From: Gemmataceae bacterium
GTDB taxonomy: Bacteria; Planctomycetota; Planctomycetia; Gemmatales; Gemmataceae
DNA: 44,234 bases
Direction: 5' to 3'
Assembly: GCA_025055795.1 (NCBI GenBank)
Contig: JANWVV010000038.1
Location: forward strand, 1-44,234
Part shown: piece by piece, positions 1 to 8,694 of the stretch
How positions within the stretch are numbered: position 1 is the stretch's first letter
Layout of the letters: the number at the start of each line of letters is the position of its first letter
Position numbers and translations under genes: made by a program
Notes under the pieces: model-generated
Database searches by the model: none
The model's input: only the letters and a program-made list of their open reading frames with translations
What the model was told of the DNA's origin: nothing

Positions 1-50
1 TGGCATGACTGGTTTGCGCATTATTGTCGTGGAAAGCGTCAGCTCTTTTT

Positions 51-79
51 TTGACATCCGGGGAATTGTGGCCTAGATT
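51..79 (+). promoter_or_regulatory. Candidate sigma-70-type promoter
   Basis: A perfect -35 hexamer TTGACA (51-56) is followed after exactly 17 nt by TAGATT (74-79), which matches the -10 consensus at four of six positions. Transcription would begin near 86 and run through the stem-loops up to 221 and into the pilin-like gene at 369. The -10 hexamer lies inside the left arm of an inverted repeat (74-82/105-113), so that repeat could be an operator. Sequence match only. Confidence 0.45.
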
Positions 80-221
80 CGGGTAACAGCCGAGTGTGCG
101 CGAGCCGAATCTACACGGAACTTTAGTGTAAGGTAAAAGTTCCGTTTCCCCATCAACTCGCCACGCGGTCCGCCCTGTAAAGTTGATGCTCGGTTATCAG
201 ACAGCACCAGCCGGGGTGCTG
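74..221 (+). other. Four consecutive perfect stem-loops (candidate structured leader RNA or operator array)
   Basis: Four perfect inverted repeats follow one another without overlap. The arms are 74-82/105-113 (TAGATTCGG/CCGAATCTA, 9 bp), 115-124/136-145 (ACGGAACTTT/AAAGTTCCGT, 10 bp), 151-158/181-188 (CATCAACT/AGTTGATG, 8 bp) and 202-208/215-221 (CAGCACC/GGTGCTG, 7 bp). The last three lie downstream of the predicted start near 86 and would be transcribed as a structured 5' region of roughly 280 nt ahead of the small pilin-like gene. No known riboswitch class was recognised. The stretch 222-368 continues without a convincing reading frame. Confidence 0.5.
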
Positions 222-368
222 GACCGTGGTGACTTTGTCTTAATCGACCTGCTAATGATGGGACGAATGAACTGATTAACGTTCGTACATACGCGCAATC
301 AAAATCGAATTAGTTATGTTGATCTATGTAAGTTTGGATCGGTCAATTTTAATGAGTAGGTGCCATCT

Positions 369-698
369 ATGTTAAGGCGTTTGCTAGTGCAACTGTGGCA
401 TGATGAGTGTGGTGCTATTGTGGCCACTGAGTACCTTATGTTGGGATCCATCGTTGCGGCTGGGGGTGTCGGCGGTATGGTGGCTATGCGGGACGCCATG
501 ATTGACGAGTTCAAGGAATTCGGACAGACAACGCGTGAAATTCGCCAGGTGTATACCCAGCAGGCCCTCCAGCACCTACCCGGACGAAAAAATACTGCCC
601 GACAGCCGTCGCCTTACTACTCGTTGCCGTCTCCGGGAATGGCTACCGATCCCGCAGGACCGTCGCTTTTGGCCACGCCTCATCATCTGACGCCCTGA
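369..698 (+). CDS. Flp/type IVb pilin-like small protein
   Basis: A 109-residue protein. Its N-terminus has the organisation of Flp-family (Tad) pilins: a short basic leader (MLRRLLVQLW), a charged HDEC stretch, Gly15, then ATEY and a single hydrophobic segment (about residues 17-38). In Flp pilins the prepilin peptidase cuts after such a Gly and a Glu-Tyr pair follows at +5/+6. Here Glu21-Tyr22 sit at +6/+7, one residue displaced. The C-terminal half (about residues 60-109) is Pro/Ser/Thr-rich and longer than the usual Flp pilin of 50-60 residues. ATG at 369 is preferred over GTG at 360 because it gives a compact leader. No Tad assembly genes are nearby. It could also be another class-III-type membrane peptide. 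Confidence 0.5.
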   Translation: MLRRLLVQLWHDECGAIVATEYLMLGSIVAAGGVGGMVAMRDAMIDEFKEFGQTTREIRQVYTQQALQHLPGRKNTARQPSPYYSLPSPGMATDPAGPSLLATPHHLTP

Positions 699-1018
699 TC
701 GGAACGCTCGGGCCGTTGTTGAGCAATCCGGAGCTTCCTACATGTCGTCACGGCGGAAGTGTTCCAAACCGTGGAGGTATCCTAATGAGGCGAGTTAGAC
801 GGCCCTTGTTGAGCCGCGACTAATCAGGGTATGGAATGAAGTTATGTACTGAAGTGGTCTGATGGACGTTATGAGTGTCCATTTGGCAGCAGCCCTATTA
901 ACTGATCTGCATTGCCCTCTGTATGGCAAGATGTCCATCGTACGTAGTTGTCGAGTGCACGCATGTTTTTGACACTAATTACAAGCTTTGGCAACGAGCG
1001 GCCCATAACCCCCCCTGT
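699..1018. other. Intergenic region, no clear gene
   Basis: Convergent gap between the pilin-like gene and the membrane-protein gene. It holds a 6-bp hairpin (862-867/877-882, ATGGAC/GTCCAT, 9-nt loop). It also holds a 12-codon frame (785-823) with a GGAGG at good spacing (773-777), too short to call as a gene. No U-rich terminator was seen. Confidence 0.4.
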
Positions 1019-2797
1019 TTAGGGGCGGCGGCGAGCCACCAGTAGACGGGCATCTGGAGGTAGTTGCTGGACATCACCTTCGTCCAAGAGCACTTCCCAT
1101 TGAGGATGCTGACGCACTTGCATACACAAGTGTGGATGATAGAGGGTCTCGACCACCAACAAGCGGGCCCCGTAACGCTGCAGGATAGAGTCCCATTCGG
1201 GCTGGCCCTCCTTGGCCGCCAGGCATTGATGCCAATGTTCTTCTGTAAACAATTGAGCGTGGTTATACATCATGACGGGAGCTTGCTCCGATAGGGCCCA
1301 CAGAAGGTACTCGCCCAGCCGTTCGCTGCAAAAGATGGGACCTTGCCAGGGGCATTCGCCGGCTTGCTGCAGCAGGGGCAGCAGTCGTTGGGCCCGACTC
1401 GAACCCTCCTGTGGTTCGTTACGTAGAGCCTTGGCCACGCCAAACGGTGTCGCGGGATATAATGCCGTGGCGAAAGAGCGAGGCCGCCCTTGCTTCAACC
1501 ACAAGCTAGCCGGTGAGGCCACAAGCCCGATCAGAAGGATCAGCCCGGCCAGAGCCGTTTTGCGAAAGCTCGGGATACCCCACGACAGATTCCAATTCCT
1601 GGAGACAGCCCAATCCACCCACAGCGGCGCCACCAGCCACAGCGCCAGAGGGGTCCACCAGGCCATCATCCGCTGTTGAAAAAGTGGCCACAGACCAAAA
1701 ACACCGAGCACTAGCCATCGGCTAAGACCAAAGCAACGGCGGGTCACCAGCAGAGTTGCTAGCAATAATATCACGGTGAACAAATAGCTCCACAATCCTC
1801 CTGGACCCAACGTCCATTCCAGCGGCTGCCACTCGGCCATGGTGCGTAGATTGGGGTGGTTGCCAAACTGCGCGATCCGTACGTAAAGGGCGGGACCGTA
1901 GGGGTTCAAAGCAGCGATGGCTACAACGGCGATGAGCAAGGCAAGTGCCCAACGCTGAATGAACGTATCATGCGCAAGCTGCCGTAACGACCGTTCAGGA
2001 CCAATCACTAATTTTTCACCGGCATGTCCTGCCAGAGTCAGGCCCGCCAATACCAGACCCACGATGAAAGAACCATGCAGATTGGCCCACACCAGCAGGA
2101 TGAGGGGAAGTAAAAGGATGGTGCGTTTGGGAATTTGCTTATCACCCGCTCTGACCGCCTTGCTCAATATTATCAACACCAGCATGAAGGGGACAAAAGC
2201 CAGCGTCTGAGGGCGTTGCACAGCCAAAAGCGGCTGGATCAAGACAATCCCGTAACCGATTGCTACTGCTCCCCAGGCAGCCGAGTTGCTTACTTGCCGG
2301 ATTGCCCAACCAAACAGAGCAAGTGCAACCGTAGCGGCTAGCAAGTGTAACCAGCGGATCACCTCCACTCCACCCTCAAAGCTACGGAGTTGATCTGCTC
2401 CACCCAAAGCCTCTCCAGCACGGAAGGTAATAAAATAAACCACTTGTGCCAACCACATGGCATCGAAAAAGGGACGGTGCTTGTCTGTATAACGACACAA
2501 CGGTTCGACGGACGGAATGGCCCAGTGAGTCACTATCCACTCGCCATATTTCAAATGGGACCAGAAATCAGTGTGCATCAACGGCATAATGCTTAGCAGG
2601 AAGAAGGCGACGGCCAGCAACGCCGCCGCTACCACACCGGCGGTGGAAAAGTAGAAGGGAGCTAAGGGGGAGTTCGGATCTGTCCAGTCGATGCCAGCCC
2701 CCAAAGGGCCGCCATAGTATGGATCCTGCAGCTGAAGCTTACTGGCCTCATCATCAACTGCTGGCGTTTGACTCTCTTTGGGCTGCTCTATCGCCAT
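1019..2797 (-). CDS. Polytopic membrane protein, GT-C glycosyltransferase-like
   Basis: A 592-residue protein with about ten hydrophobic segments, the first at about residues 47-70 and most others before residue 430, followed by a soluble C-terminal tail of roughly 140 residues. After the first segment comes an acidic-aromatic loop (TDFWSHLKYGEWI), then a conserved-looking region ending in AMWLAQ. This architecture recalls GT-C fold lipid-linked sugar transferases, which carry a catalytic Asp in the first large extracytoplasmic loop, but no specific family is certain. ATG at 2797 is chosen over TTG at 2812 because GGAGGT lies 7 nt upstream of it. It is a single-gene unit; its neighbours give no functional hint. 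Confidence 0.5.
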   Translation of the reverse strand: MAIEQPKESQTPAVDDEASKLQLQDPYYGGPLGAGIDWTDPNSPLAPFYFSTAGVVAAALLAVAFFLLSIMPLMHTDFWSHLKYGEWIVTHWAIPSVEPLCRYTDKHRPFFDAMWLAQVVYFITFRAGEALGGADQLRSFEGGVEVIRWLHLLAATVALALFGWAIRQVSNSAAWGAVAIGYGIVLIQPLLAVQRPQTLAFVPFMLVLIILSKAVRAGDKQIPKRTILLLPLILLVWANLHGSFIVGLVLAGLTLAGHAGEKLVIGPERSLRQLAHDTFIQRWALALLIAVVAIAALNPYGPALYVRIAQFGNHPNLRTMAEWQPLEWTLGPGGLWSYLFTVILLLATLLVTRRCFGLSRWLVLGVFGLWPLFQQRMMAWWTPLALWLVAPLWVDWAVSRNWNLSWGIPSFRKTALAGLILLIGLVASPASLWLKQGRPRSFATALYPATPFGVAKALRNEPQEGSSRAQRLLPLLQQAGECPWQGPIFCSERLGEYLLWALSEQAPVMMYNHAQLFTEEHWHQCLAAKEGQPEWDSILQRYGARLLVVETLYHPHLCMQVRQHPQWEVLLDEGDVQQLPPDARLLVARRRP

Positions 2798-3421
2798 CTC
2801 CCCGACCTCCAAGGGTATTCACTTGCCGAGTGGCTCAGGTGATAGATGTTCCTTGCTTGATTTTCTCCGTTCCTGAATTATGGCATGCAATCCCTTGTCA
2901 CGGCACTTGCCCTACGACCACTAGCTATAGTTGTCCCCAAACCTGCCCCGGCGGTAATCATCCGGGGCGTCAAAGATCCTTGGTCGAAAAGGCGGCTCTT
3001 TAAAAGAGCATCGTTTTTGACATAAAATTCTTTTTTATTCAAATGAACACAAACGATTCAATAATCTCCAAGATTCCGGCTGCTAATAATGAATTTTCTT
3101 CGTAAGAAGTTTACTAAAGTTTGTCCAATGACGGCACGAATGGCTACGTTGGTCAACGGGAGCTTTTTATTGACAAAATCAGGTTGAAGTGTTTTGATGA
3201 ACAGTACTACGGGCAGCAAGTTGACACGCAATATTGTGTGGTGATAGGAGATGAGGATTGAGGGCTCGCCATCTCTAGTTGCAACAATATATTAGCATTT
3301 CCTGTTACAGGTGGCTCATTCGGTGGGGAAAAGCATACCCGACGGCTGATGCAAGGGATGGTCCCGGTTGCAGGCCGACCGGATGACCCACGAGGCGGCC
3401 CTGAACGGCCCAGGTGCTACT
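2798..3421. other. AT-rich divergent intergenic region upstream of rplC
   Basis: A 624-bp gap between the divergent membrane-protein gene and rplC, notably AT-rich from about 3001 to 3300. A candidate promoter reading toward rplC is TTGACA (3170-3175), 17 nt, then TTTGAT (3193-3198), which would leave a leader of about 215 nt. No known L3/S10-leader structure was recognised. Confidence 0.35.
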
Positions 3422-4330
3422 ATGTCGCTCGGTTTACTTGGTACGAAAATCGGCATGACCCAAGTGTTTACCCCGGACGGCACCGTCGAACCAGTGACAG
3501 TGCTGCAGGTAGGTCCCTGTCCGGTGTTACAGATTAAGTACCCCACGAGCAAAGGGGAAAATGGAGCCGAGGAGGTCAAAGACGGTTACGCCGCGGTGCA
3601 ACTGGGTTACAAGGACAAATCGCGGAAACGGGCCACCCGCCCTGAGCAGGGACACGTTGCGGCCAACCTGAAATCGAAGCGCAAGGAAGCACGTCTGAAG
3701 GCCGGCGTAATTCTGCCTCCGAAAGCGGACTGTGAGCCACAACGCTTCATCCGTGAATTCCGCCTCGATCGGGCCGGAGCATTCATCACCAAACTGCACG
3801 AAATTGGTCCTGCTGAGGCCCGCATTACCGTGGAGCGTATCCGCGTCAGCGGCGAAGGAGCCAGCAAAAAATACGAAGCCTATACCGAGGATATGACCCT
3901 GAAAGTAGGCCAGGTATTGACCTTGATGGACGTCTTCAAGGACGTCCCCGCCGTAGACGTTACCGGGACCAGCAAGGGGCGGGGCACGGCCGGCGTCATG
4001 AAGCGTCACGGTTTTGCCGGGCTACCGGCCTCGCATGGTGCCAAGAAGGTCCACCGGCAGGCGGGGTCGACGGCCTCCCATGCGAGTAACCGCGGTTCAG
4101 GCCGTCCCAAAAAGGGACAGCGGCGGGCCGGTCGCTACGGCCACGAACGCGTGACCATCCGGAACCTGAGCGTGGTAAAGATCGACCCAGATAACCACCT
4201 CATGCTGGTTCGCGGCGGTATTCCCGGGCCTAACGGCGGCCTGGTTCTGGTCCGTCCAACGAACAAAGTCGGTCCTGGTTCACCTAAAGCCAAAACCCGC
4301 AAACTTGAGGCTCCCGCCAAAACCAAATAA
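3422..4330 (+). CDS. rplC: 50S ribosomal protein L3
   Basis: L3 binds 23S rRNA early in large-subunit assembly, and its extended loop reaches toward the peptidyl-transferase centre. The frame starts with the typical LLGTKIGMTQVF, followed by AVQLGY, DVFKDVPAVDVTGTSKGRG, GVMKRHGF and the basic central loop (ASHGAKKVHRQ). It ends with VRGGIPGPNGGLV and a basic tail. At 302 residues it is longer than the usual 205-215: there is extra sequence in the domain after TSKGENG and a C-terminal extension of about 25 residues. ATG at 3422 is chosen because homologues begin MxxGLLGxKxGMT; the upstream in-frame codons (from 3368) look non-coding. It stands alone, with no rplD, rplW or rpsJ beside it, and ends at a strong terminator. 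Confidence 0.95.
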   Translation: MSLGLLGTKIGMTQVFTPDGTVEPVTVLQVGPCPVLQIKYPTSKGENGAEEVKDGYAAVQLGYKDKSRKRATRPEQGHVAANLKSKRKEARLKAGVILPPKADCEPQRFIREFRLDRAGAFITKLHEIGPAEARITVERIRVSGEGASKKYEAYTEDMTLKVGQVLTLMDVFKDVPAVDVTGTSKGRGTAGVMKRHGFAGLPASHGAKKVHRQAGSTASHASNRGSGRPKKGQRRAGRYGHERVTIRNLSVVKIDPDNHLMLVRGGIPGPNGGLVLVRPTNKVGPGSPKAKTRKLEAPAKTK

Positions 4331-4385
4331 GCGGGTCGACTCCGGTTAGTTCGCCCCATTGCTGCGTCTAGACCGCTTGGCACTC

Positions 4386-4421
4386 GTGCTGGCACAGCAA
4401 GGTCGTTGCCAGCACTTTTTT
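4386..4421 (+). terminator. Rho-independent terminator of rplC
   Basis: A perfect 9-bp stem (GTGCTGGCA 4386-4394 / TGCCAGCAC 4407-4415) with a 12-nt loop is followed immediately by six T residues (4416-4421). It lies 56 nt after the rplC stop codon and ends transcription before the WD40 gene. This is the clearest terminator in the window. Confidence 0.9.
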
Positions 4422-4549
4422 CATAATTGGTTTACCGTTACCGTGTAGATTGCCTGCAAGGGGGAAAAGCAGCCGTTCTAAGAAATCCCTCTGCATTCCC
4501 TGCAGGGAACACACGAGTCGCCTGGGGTGGTCCAACCGGAGGAACAACT

Positions 4550-5614
4550 ATGCGGGACTGGCTAGCCTGGACTACGGTAGCACTGGCGGGACTAGCGTTA
4601 GTACGGGCAAGTGAACCGCTACAGACTGAACCAGCGCCTGGAGCAGCCCAACCAGTTCGGAAGCTTGCCGGCCATCGGGGGGGAATCACCGCTCTCGCCT
4701 TTCACCCGGAGGGTAAGTGGCTAGCTGTAGGAGCGGGTAATGGTGATGTCCGCTTGTGGAGCCTGCCCGAAGGTCAGTTGCTTGTTCGACTCAGCGATCC
4801 CCGCGAGGGTGGGGCCCGTATCAGCCATCTGGGGCTGTCCGCCGACGGCCGGTACCTAAGCATGACCTCACGGACCAGCGTGGTCATCTGGGATGTGGCT
4901 GATCTGAAGAAAATCTCCATTCGCTACGAGGATACCTACAGTCCCAACCCCGACCTGATCGGCACGATCACCGGGGATGGCAAGCTCTGCTTTGTAGCCC
5001 GCCGGGAAGGCAACGAAGGACGCTTGCAAGCCTACTCCCTGGTCAACCGCTCCTTATTTGACCTGCCTTTGCCCAGTGGTGCCCATGTCGTCGGCATCGC
5101 TGCCATCCCGGACCGTGAGAGCACCCTGGCCGCTGCCTACTGTGCCGTGGGACCTAAAGGCGAAAATGGCCGCATCGTCCTCGTCGGTCTAGGTGATCCA
5201 CGTTTGATTGATAAGGACGTTCCGGCGCCTGGTTCAAATGACTCAATCAGCGTCAGTTTCTCGACGGACGGCAAATGGCTTGTCGTCAATAATGCGACCC
5301 AAGTGTCTTGCTGGCGTGTTCCCGGTAGCCAGATCATCCGCGGTCCGGCTGTGGTAGTGCCCATACGGGCCCTGACCGCGGCGATCGGTCCGGGCAACCG
5401 CCTGGCCGTTGCCGTCAAGGATGAAGACGACGAGTTTGTCACCCTGCAATTTTTCGATCTGAGCAGCGCCTCACCGCAACCTCTCGGCCAATTAGCGACC
5501 AGCATTGCTTGGGTTTCCGCAATGGCTTACTCGCCTGACGGTGCCCTGCTGGCGGTAGCTGATGACGATGAGGGAATCGTCGAACTTTACTCCACCACTA
5601 CTGCTAAAAAGTAG
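4550..5614 (+). CDS. Secreted WD40-repeat (beta-propeller) protein
   Basis: A 354-residue protein with an N-terminal signal peptide (MRDWLAWTTVALAGLALVRA, cleavage likely before SEP). The mature part is a WD40-type propeller. The clearest blade is at about residues 41-72 (GHRGGITALAF ... GDVRLWSL), with further blades ending in VVIWDV and AVADDDEGIVELY. WD40 propellers are protein-interaction scaffolds; no enzymatic motif is seen, so the partner is unknown. ATG at 4550 is supported by GGAGGAA at 4538-4544 and by the signal peptide starting exactly there. An in-frame TTG at 4427 lies too close to the rplC terminator. It is expressed separately from rplC. Confidence 0.8.
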   Translation: MRDWLAWTTVALAGLALVRASEPLQTEPAPGAAQPVRKLAGHRGGITALAFHPEGKWLAVGAGNGDVRLWSLPEGQLLVRLSDPREGGARISHLGLSADGRYLSMTSRTSVVIWDVADLKKISIRYEDTYSPNPDLIGTITGDGKLCFVARREGNEGRLQAYSLVNRSLFDLPLPSGAHVVGIAAIPDRESTLAAAYCAVGPKGENGRIVLVGLGDPRLIDKDVPAPGSNDSISVSFSTDGKWLVVNNATQVSCWRVPGSQIIRGPAVVVPIRALTAAIGPGNRLAVAVKDEDDEFVTLQFFDLSSASPQPLGQLATSIAWVSAMAYSPDGALLAVADDDEGIVELYSTTTAKK

Positions 5615-5652
5615 TTGTTGCTTTCCCAGTTTTTTCTGGTTACATTGAGCGA

Positions 5653-5697
5653 TTGACATCCGCCTCTTGTATGCACTTAATAACACTATGTTATTAT
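5653..5697 (+). promoter_or_regulatory. Promoter-like TTGACA with adjacent perfect palindrome
   Basis: TTGACA (5653-5658) is followed 19 nt later by a perfect inverted repeat TAATAACA-cta-TGTTATTA (5678-5696), in which TTAATA/TAATAA could serve as a -10. The palindrome is AT-only apart from one C/G pair and resembles an operator more than a terminator, because no T-run follows. No convincing plus-strand gene follows: the next gene, zwf, is convergent. The remainder of 5615-5925 holds only an unsupported 66-codon frame at 5736. Confidence 0.35.
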
Positions 5698-5925
5698 GTA
5701 CTCAAAAATCAAGAATGTCAAATAGTAGAACGTAAATGGTCAAATGGCATGTTGTGCTTAGGGTGCAACGGTCGCGATCATTATGGTTTTCGGTGACACC
5801 GACGAGTGTATCGAACCACATCCAACGGAACGACGCTAGGTTGATAAGAGACAACTCACAGCGGCTGGCCCGGCGATTGGCCCACGGTATCAATGTCCAC
5901 TCGAGGAACAAGGGGATAGTAGCCT

Positions 5926-7380
5926 TTAGGGAATAGGCAGCCATTGGCGTCCTTCGGCCTCTAGAAGTGCATCGGCGGCCGTTGGTCCTTGGGAGCCGAT
6001 AGCATACTCCTGAGGGGGTGGAGCTGCGGGGTCTTCTGCGGCGGCGATGATCGGGTCGATGATTTCCCAGGCCCGTTCGATTTCGTCAGCACGCATGAAC
6101 AGAGCGGGATCCCCCTGAATGGCGTCCAACAGCAAGCGTTCGTAAGCTTCGGGCAGCACCCGGTCGGCATAGGCCTGGCGGTAATCGAAGGCCAGATCAC
6201 GCGGTTGCAGGCGGACGCCGTCAACGTCGGGGACCTTGGTCTGGAAATTCAAGCGGATGCCCTCGTTAGGCTGAATAACCAAGGTGATACGATTACACTG
6301 CAACTTTTCGCCCGCGGGCAACGGAAACATCAAATGCGATGGACAACGGAATTGAATGACCACTTCGCTGTAGCGGGATTTAAGGCCTTTGCCCGACCGC
6401 AAGTAGAAGGGCACGCCACGCCAGCGACGATTTTCGATTTCAAGACGGACGGCGGCATATGTCGGCGTGCGTGAATCCGCTCGGACGCCAGGTTCCGACC
6501 GATAGCCGGCATACTGGCCCAGCACAACGGCTTTGCCCAGAATTGGTTTTTGCAAGGGCGCGATGGCTTGTAACACCTTCATTTTTTCGTTGCGCAGATT
6601 GTCGGCTGTGAAGCGAGTGGGATCTTCAATCGTGGTCATTGTCAGGATCTGCAGCAGGTGGTTTTGCATCATGTCCCGTAGGACTCCTGCTGTGTCGTAG
6701 TACGCGCCGCGTCGACCAACGGTACCCCGCTCTGCTACGGTAATCTGCACGTGATCGATGTACTGGTAGTTCCACAATGGTTCGAACAAGGTATTAGCAA
6801 ACCGAAAGACGAGGATGTTCTGGACCGTGTCTTTACCCAGGTAGTGATCGATCCGATAGATCTGCTCTTCACGCCAGTAGCGGTGCAGGGCGGCGTTGAG
6901 GGCAGCGGCACTGGCCCGATCCCGGCCGAAGGGCTTTTCAATAACCAGTCGCCGGAAGCCCATTTCTTCCAGATGCAAGCCGGCTGCGCCCAGGCGGTCG
7001 CTGATGGGGGCATATAGCTCGGGAGCCACGGCCAGATAGTATAAGCGGCGGCCGCCACCCTGCTCATGTTGCGTCAACCACAGGGTTAGAGCCTGCAGAC
7101 CTGCTGGGGTAGTAACATCAGCCGATAAATAGTGCACGCGACGGGCAAAAAGGTTCCAGCATACCGGATCGAACCCTTCGCCCCCATTGATGTCGCGTAA
7201 ATGATCGGCCAAATGGTGGCGAAAGCCGTCGTCCGTGTAGGGGGTGCGGGACACCCCCAGAATCAACAGCTCGGCGGGCAATCGTCCCCGCTGGTCGAGG
7301 TGGTAAAGGGCGGGAATGAGCTTGCGGGTGGTCAGGTCTCCCGAGGCTCCGAAGATCACCAGTGTTAATGGTGTGGCCAT
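5926..7380 (-). CDS. zwf: Glucose-6-phosphate 1-dehydrogenase
   Basis: A cytosolic NADP-dependent enzyme oxidising glucose-6-phosphate to 6-phosphogluconolactone, the first step of the oxidative pentose-phosphate pathway. At 484 residues it is of normal length. The dinucleotide-binding motif [13 protein letters not shown] is at about residues 9-21. EKPFGRD and the substrate-binding active-site motif [13 protein letters not shown] follow, then the C-terminal G6PD domain (FYLRSGKGL and similar). ATG at 7380 is preferred to the upstream in-frame start at 7443 because the family starts just before the Rossmann strand and GGGAG lies upstream. No pgl, gnd or opcA gene adjoins it. It is convergent with the WD40 gene. 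Confidence 0.96.
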   Translation of the reverse strand: MATPLTLVIFGASGDLTTRKLIPALYHLDQRGRLPAELLILGVSRTPYTDDGFRHHLADHLRDINGGEGFDPVCWNLFARRVHYLSADVTTPAGLQALTLWLTQHEQGGGRRLYYLAVAPELYAPISDRLGAAGLHLEEMGFRRLVIEKPFGRDRASAAALNAALHRYWREEQIYRIDHYLGKDTVQNILVFRFANTLFEPLWNYQYIDHVQITVAERGTVGRRGAYYDTAGVLRDMMQNHLLQILTMTTIEDPTRFTADNLRNEKMKVLQAIAPLQKPILGKAVVLGQYAGYRSEPGVRADSRTPTYAAVRLEIENRRWRGVPFYLRSGKGLKSRYSEVVIQFRCPSHLMFPLPAGEKLQCNRITLVIQPNEGIRLNFQTKVPDVDGVRLQPRDLAFDYRQAYADRVLPEAYERLLLDAIQGDPALFMRADEIERAWEIIDPIIAAAEDPAAPPPQEYAIGSQGPTAADALLEAEGRQWLPIP

Positions 7381-7527
7381 TGTCCGTTTTTCTCCCAGAT
7401 TGTTTAATGACGTTCCCTGCGTGCTAGCCGGGAAGGCGTTCACAGATGATCAGAAATATCGCCTTCCAGGATCATAGTTGCCAGAATGTTCGGGGTGCCC
7501 CCTGGTAGTGATTTACCGTGAATAGCC

Positions 7528-8661
7528 ATGCGTATTGGTATTCTTGGTGGCGGTCAGTTAGGGCGGATGCTGGCTTTGGCCGCCTATCCGCTTGGTTACC
7601 GTTGTACCGTGCTGGATCCAGCGGCCGATCCTTGTGCCGCGCAGGTGTGCAGCCACATTCGCGGCGAATACGATGACTACCAGGCGTTGTATCAATTGGT
7701 ACTGGCCTCGGACGTTATTACTTACGAGTTCGAGAACGTGCCGGTGGCTACAGCCGAGTGGCTGGCCGAACGCAAACCGGTCTATCCGCCCCCCCAGGCC
7801 CTGGCTGTAGGACAGGAACGCCTGGCCGAAAAAGAGTTTTTCACCCGCTTAGGGATTCCTACCCCCCAGTATCGCCCTGTAGATAGCGAAGCGGATTTCC
7901 ACGCCGCTCTGCGCGATCTGGGGCTGCCGGCCGTGCTCAAAACACGCATGTACGGCTATGACGGTAAAGGACAGGCGGTCTTGCGTACGCCACAGGACTG
8001 CCAGCAGGCCTGGCAGCGGTTGGGAGGGCGCCCCTTGCTGTTGGAAGAATACGTTCCGTTTGAACGTGAATTGTCTGTGCTGGCGGTACGCAGCCGCGAC
8101 GGCCAGGTCCGCATCTGGCCACTGGTCGAAAACCAGCACATCGATGGCATCCTGCACCGTTCGCTAGCTCCTGCCGCGTCTGCAGAGGAGTTGCAGGAAC
8201 GGGCGGCCGAGTACGTCTGCCGTATCCTGGACGAGTTACAGTACGTAGGCGTACTAGCTGTCGAATGGTTCCAGGATGGCCCGCGCTTGCTGGCCAACGA
8301 AATGGCCCCTCGCGTCCACAATTCGGGCCATTGGACCATCGAAGGAGCCTATACCAGTCAATTTGCCAATCATCTGCGTGCCATTACGGGCCTGCCTCTG
8401 GGCAGCTGTGCCATGTTGACAAAAAACGCTGTTATGTACAATTTTATTGGTACACTGCCCCCCCTCAGCGACATCCTGGCAACGCCCGAGGCTTCCGTTC
8501 ACGTCTATGGCAAAAGTTTCCGGCCGGGTCGTAAAGTCGGCCACGTAACGCTGGTCGCGACTAGCACCGAAGAGCTTGAGGAAAAACTCCCCCTGTGGGA
8601 CGAATTGTTTGCTCGTCGTTCCGTCTCTACCACTGATGCACAAAATGGCCTACCGCTGTGA
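7528..8661 (+). CDS. purK: N5-carboxyaminoimidazole ribonucleotide synthase
   Basis: ATP-grasp enzyme of de novo purine synthesis that converts AIR, bicarbonate and ATP to N5-CAIR, the substrate of PurE. The 377-residue frame opens with the signature GILGGGQLGRML (residues 3-14) and contains YEFENVP, KTRMYGYDGKGQ, LLEEYVPFERELSV and the metal/substrate motif NEMAPRVHNSGHWT. All are typical of PurK. It is alone; purE is not in the window. ATG at 7528 has no strong Shine-Dalgarno within 15 nt, suggesting weak or leaderless initiation. The upstream neighbour zwf is divergent, with a 147-bp shared promoter region. Confidence 0.96.
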   Translation: MRIGILGGGQLGRMLALAAYPLGYRCTVLDPAADPCAAQVCSHIRGEYDDYQALYQLVLASDVITYEFENVPVATAEWLAERKPVYPPPQALAVGQERLAEKEFFTRLGIPTPQYRPVDSEADFHAALRDLGLPAVLKTRMYGYDGKGQAVLRTPQDCQQAWQRLGGRPLLLEEYVPFERELSVLAVRSRDGQVRIWPLVENQHIDGILHRSLAPAASAEELQERAAEYVCRILDELQYVGVLAVEWFQDGPRLLANEMAPRVHNSGHWTIEGAYTSQFANHLRAITGLPLGSCAMLTKNAVMYNFIGTLPPLSDILATPEASVHVYGKSFRPGRKVGHVTLVATSTEELEEKLPLWDELFARRSVSTTDAQNGLPL

Positions 8662-8694
8662 GCAGTGCATGTTGCTTGCAGGAATCGGTCCAGT

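Noticed and set aside
785..823. 12-codon frame with a good GGAGG ribosome-binding site
   Set aside because: Too short and without any recognised function; a chance match is likely.
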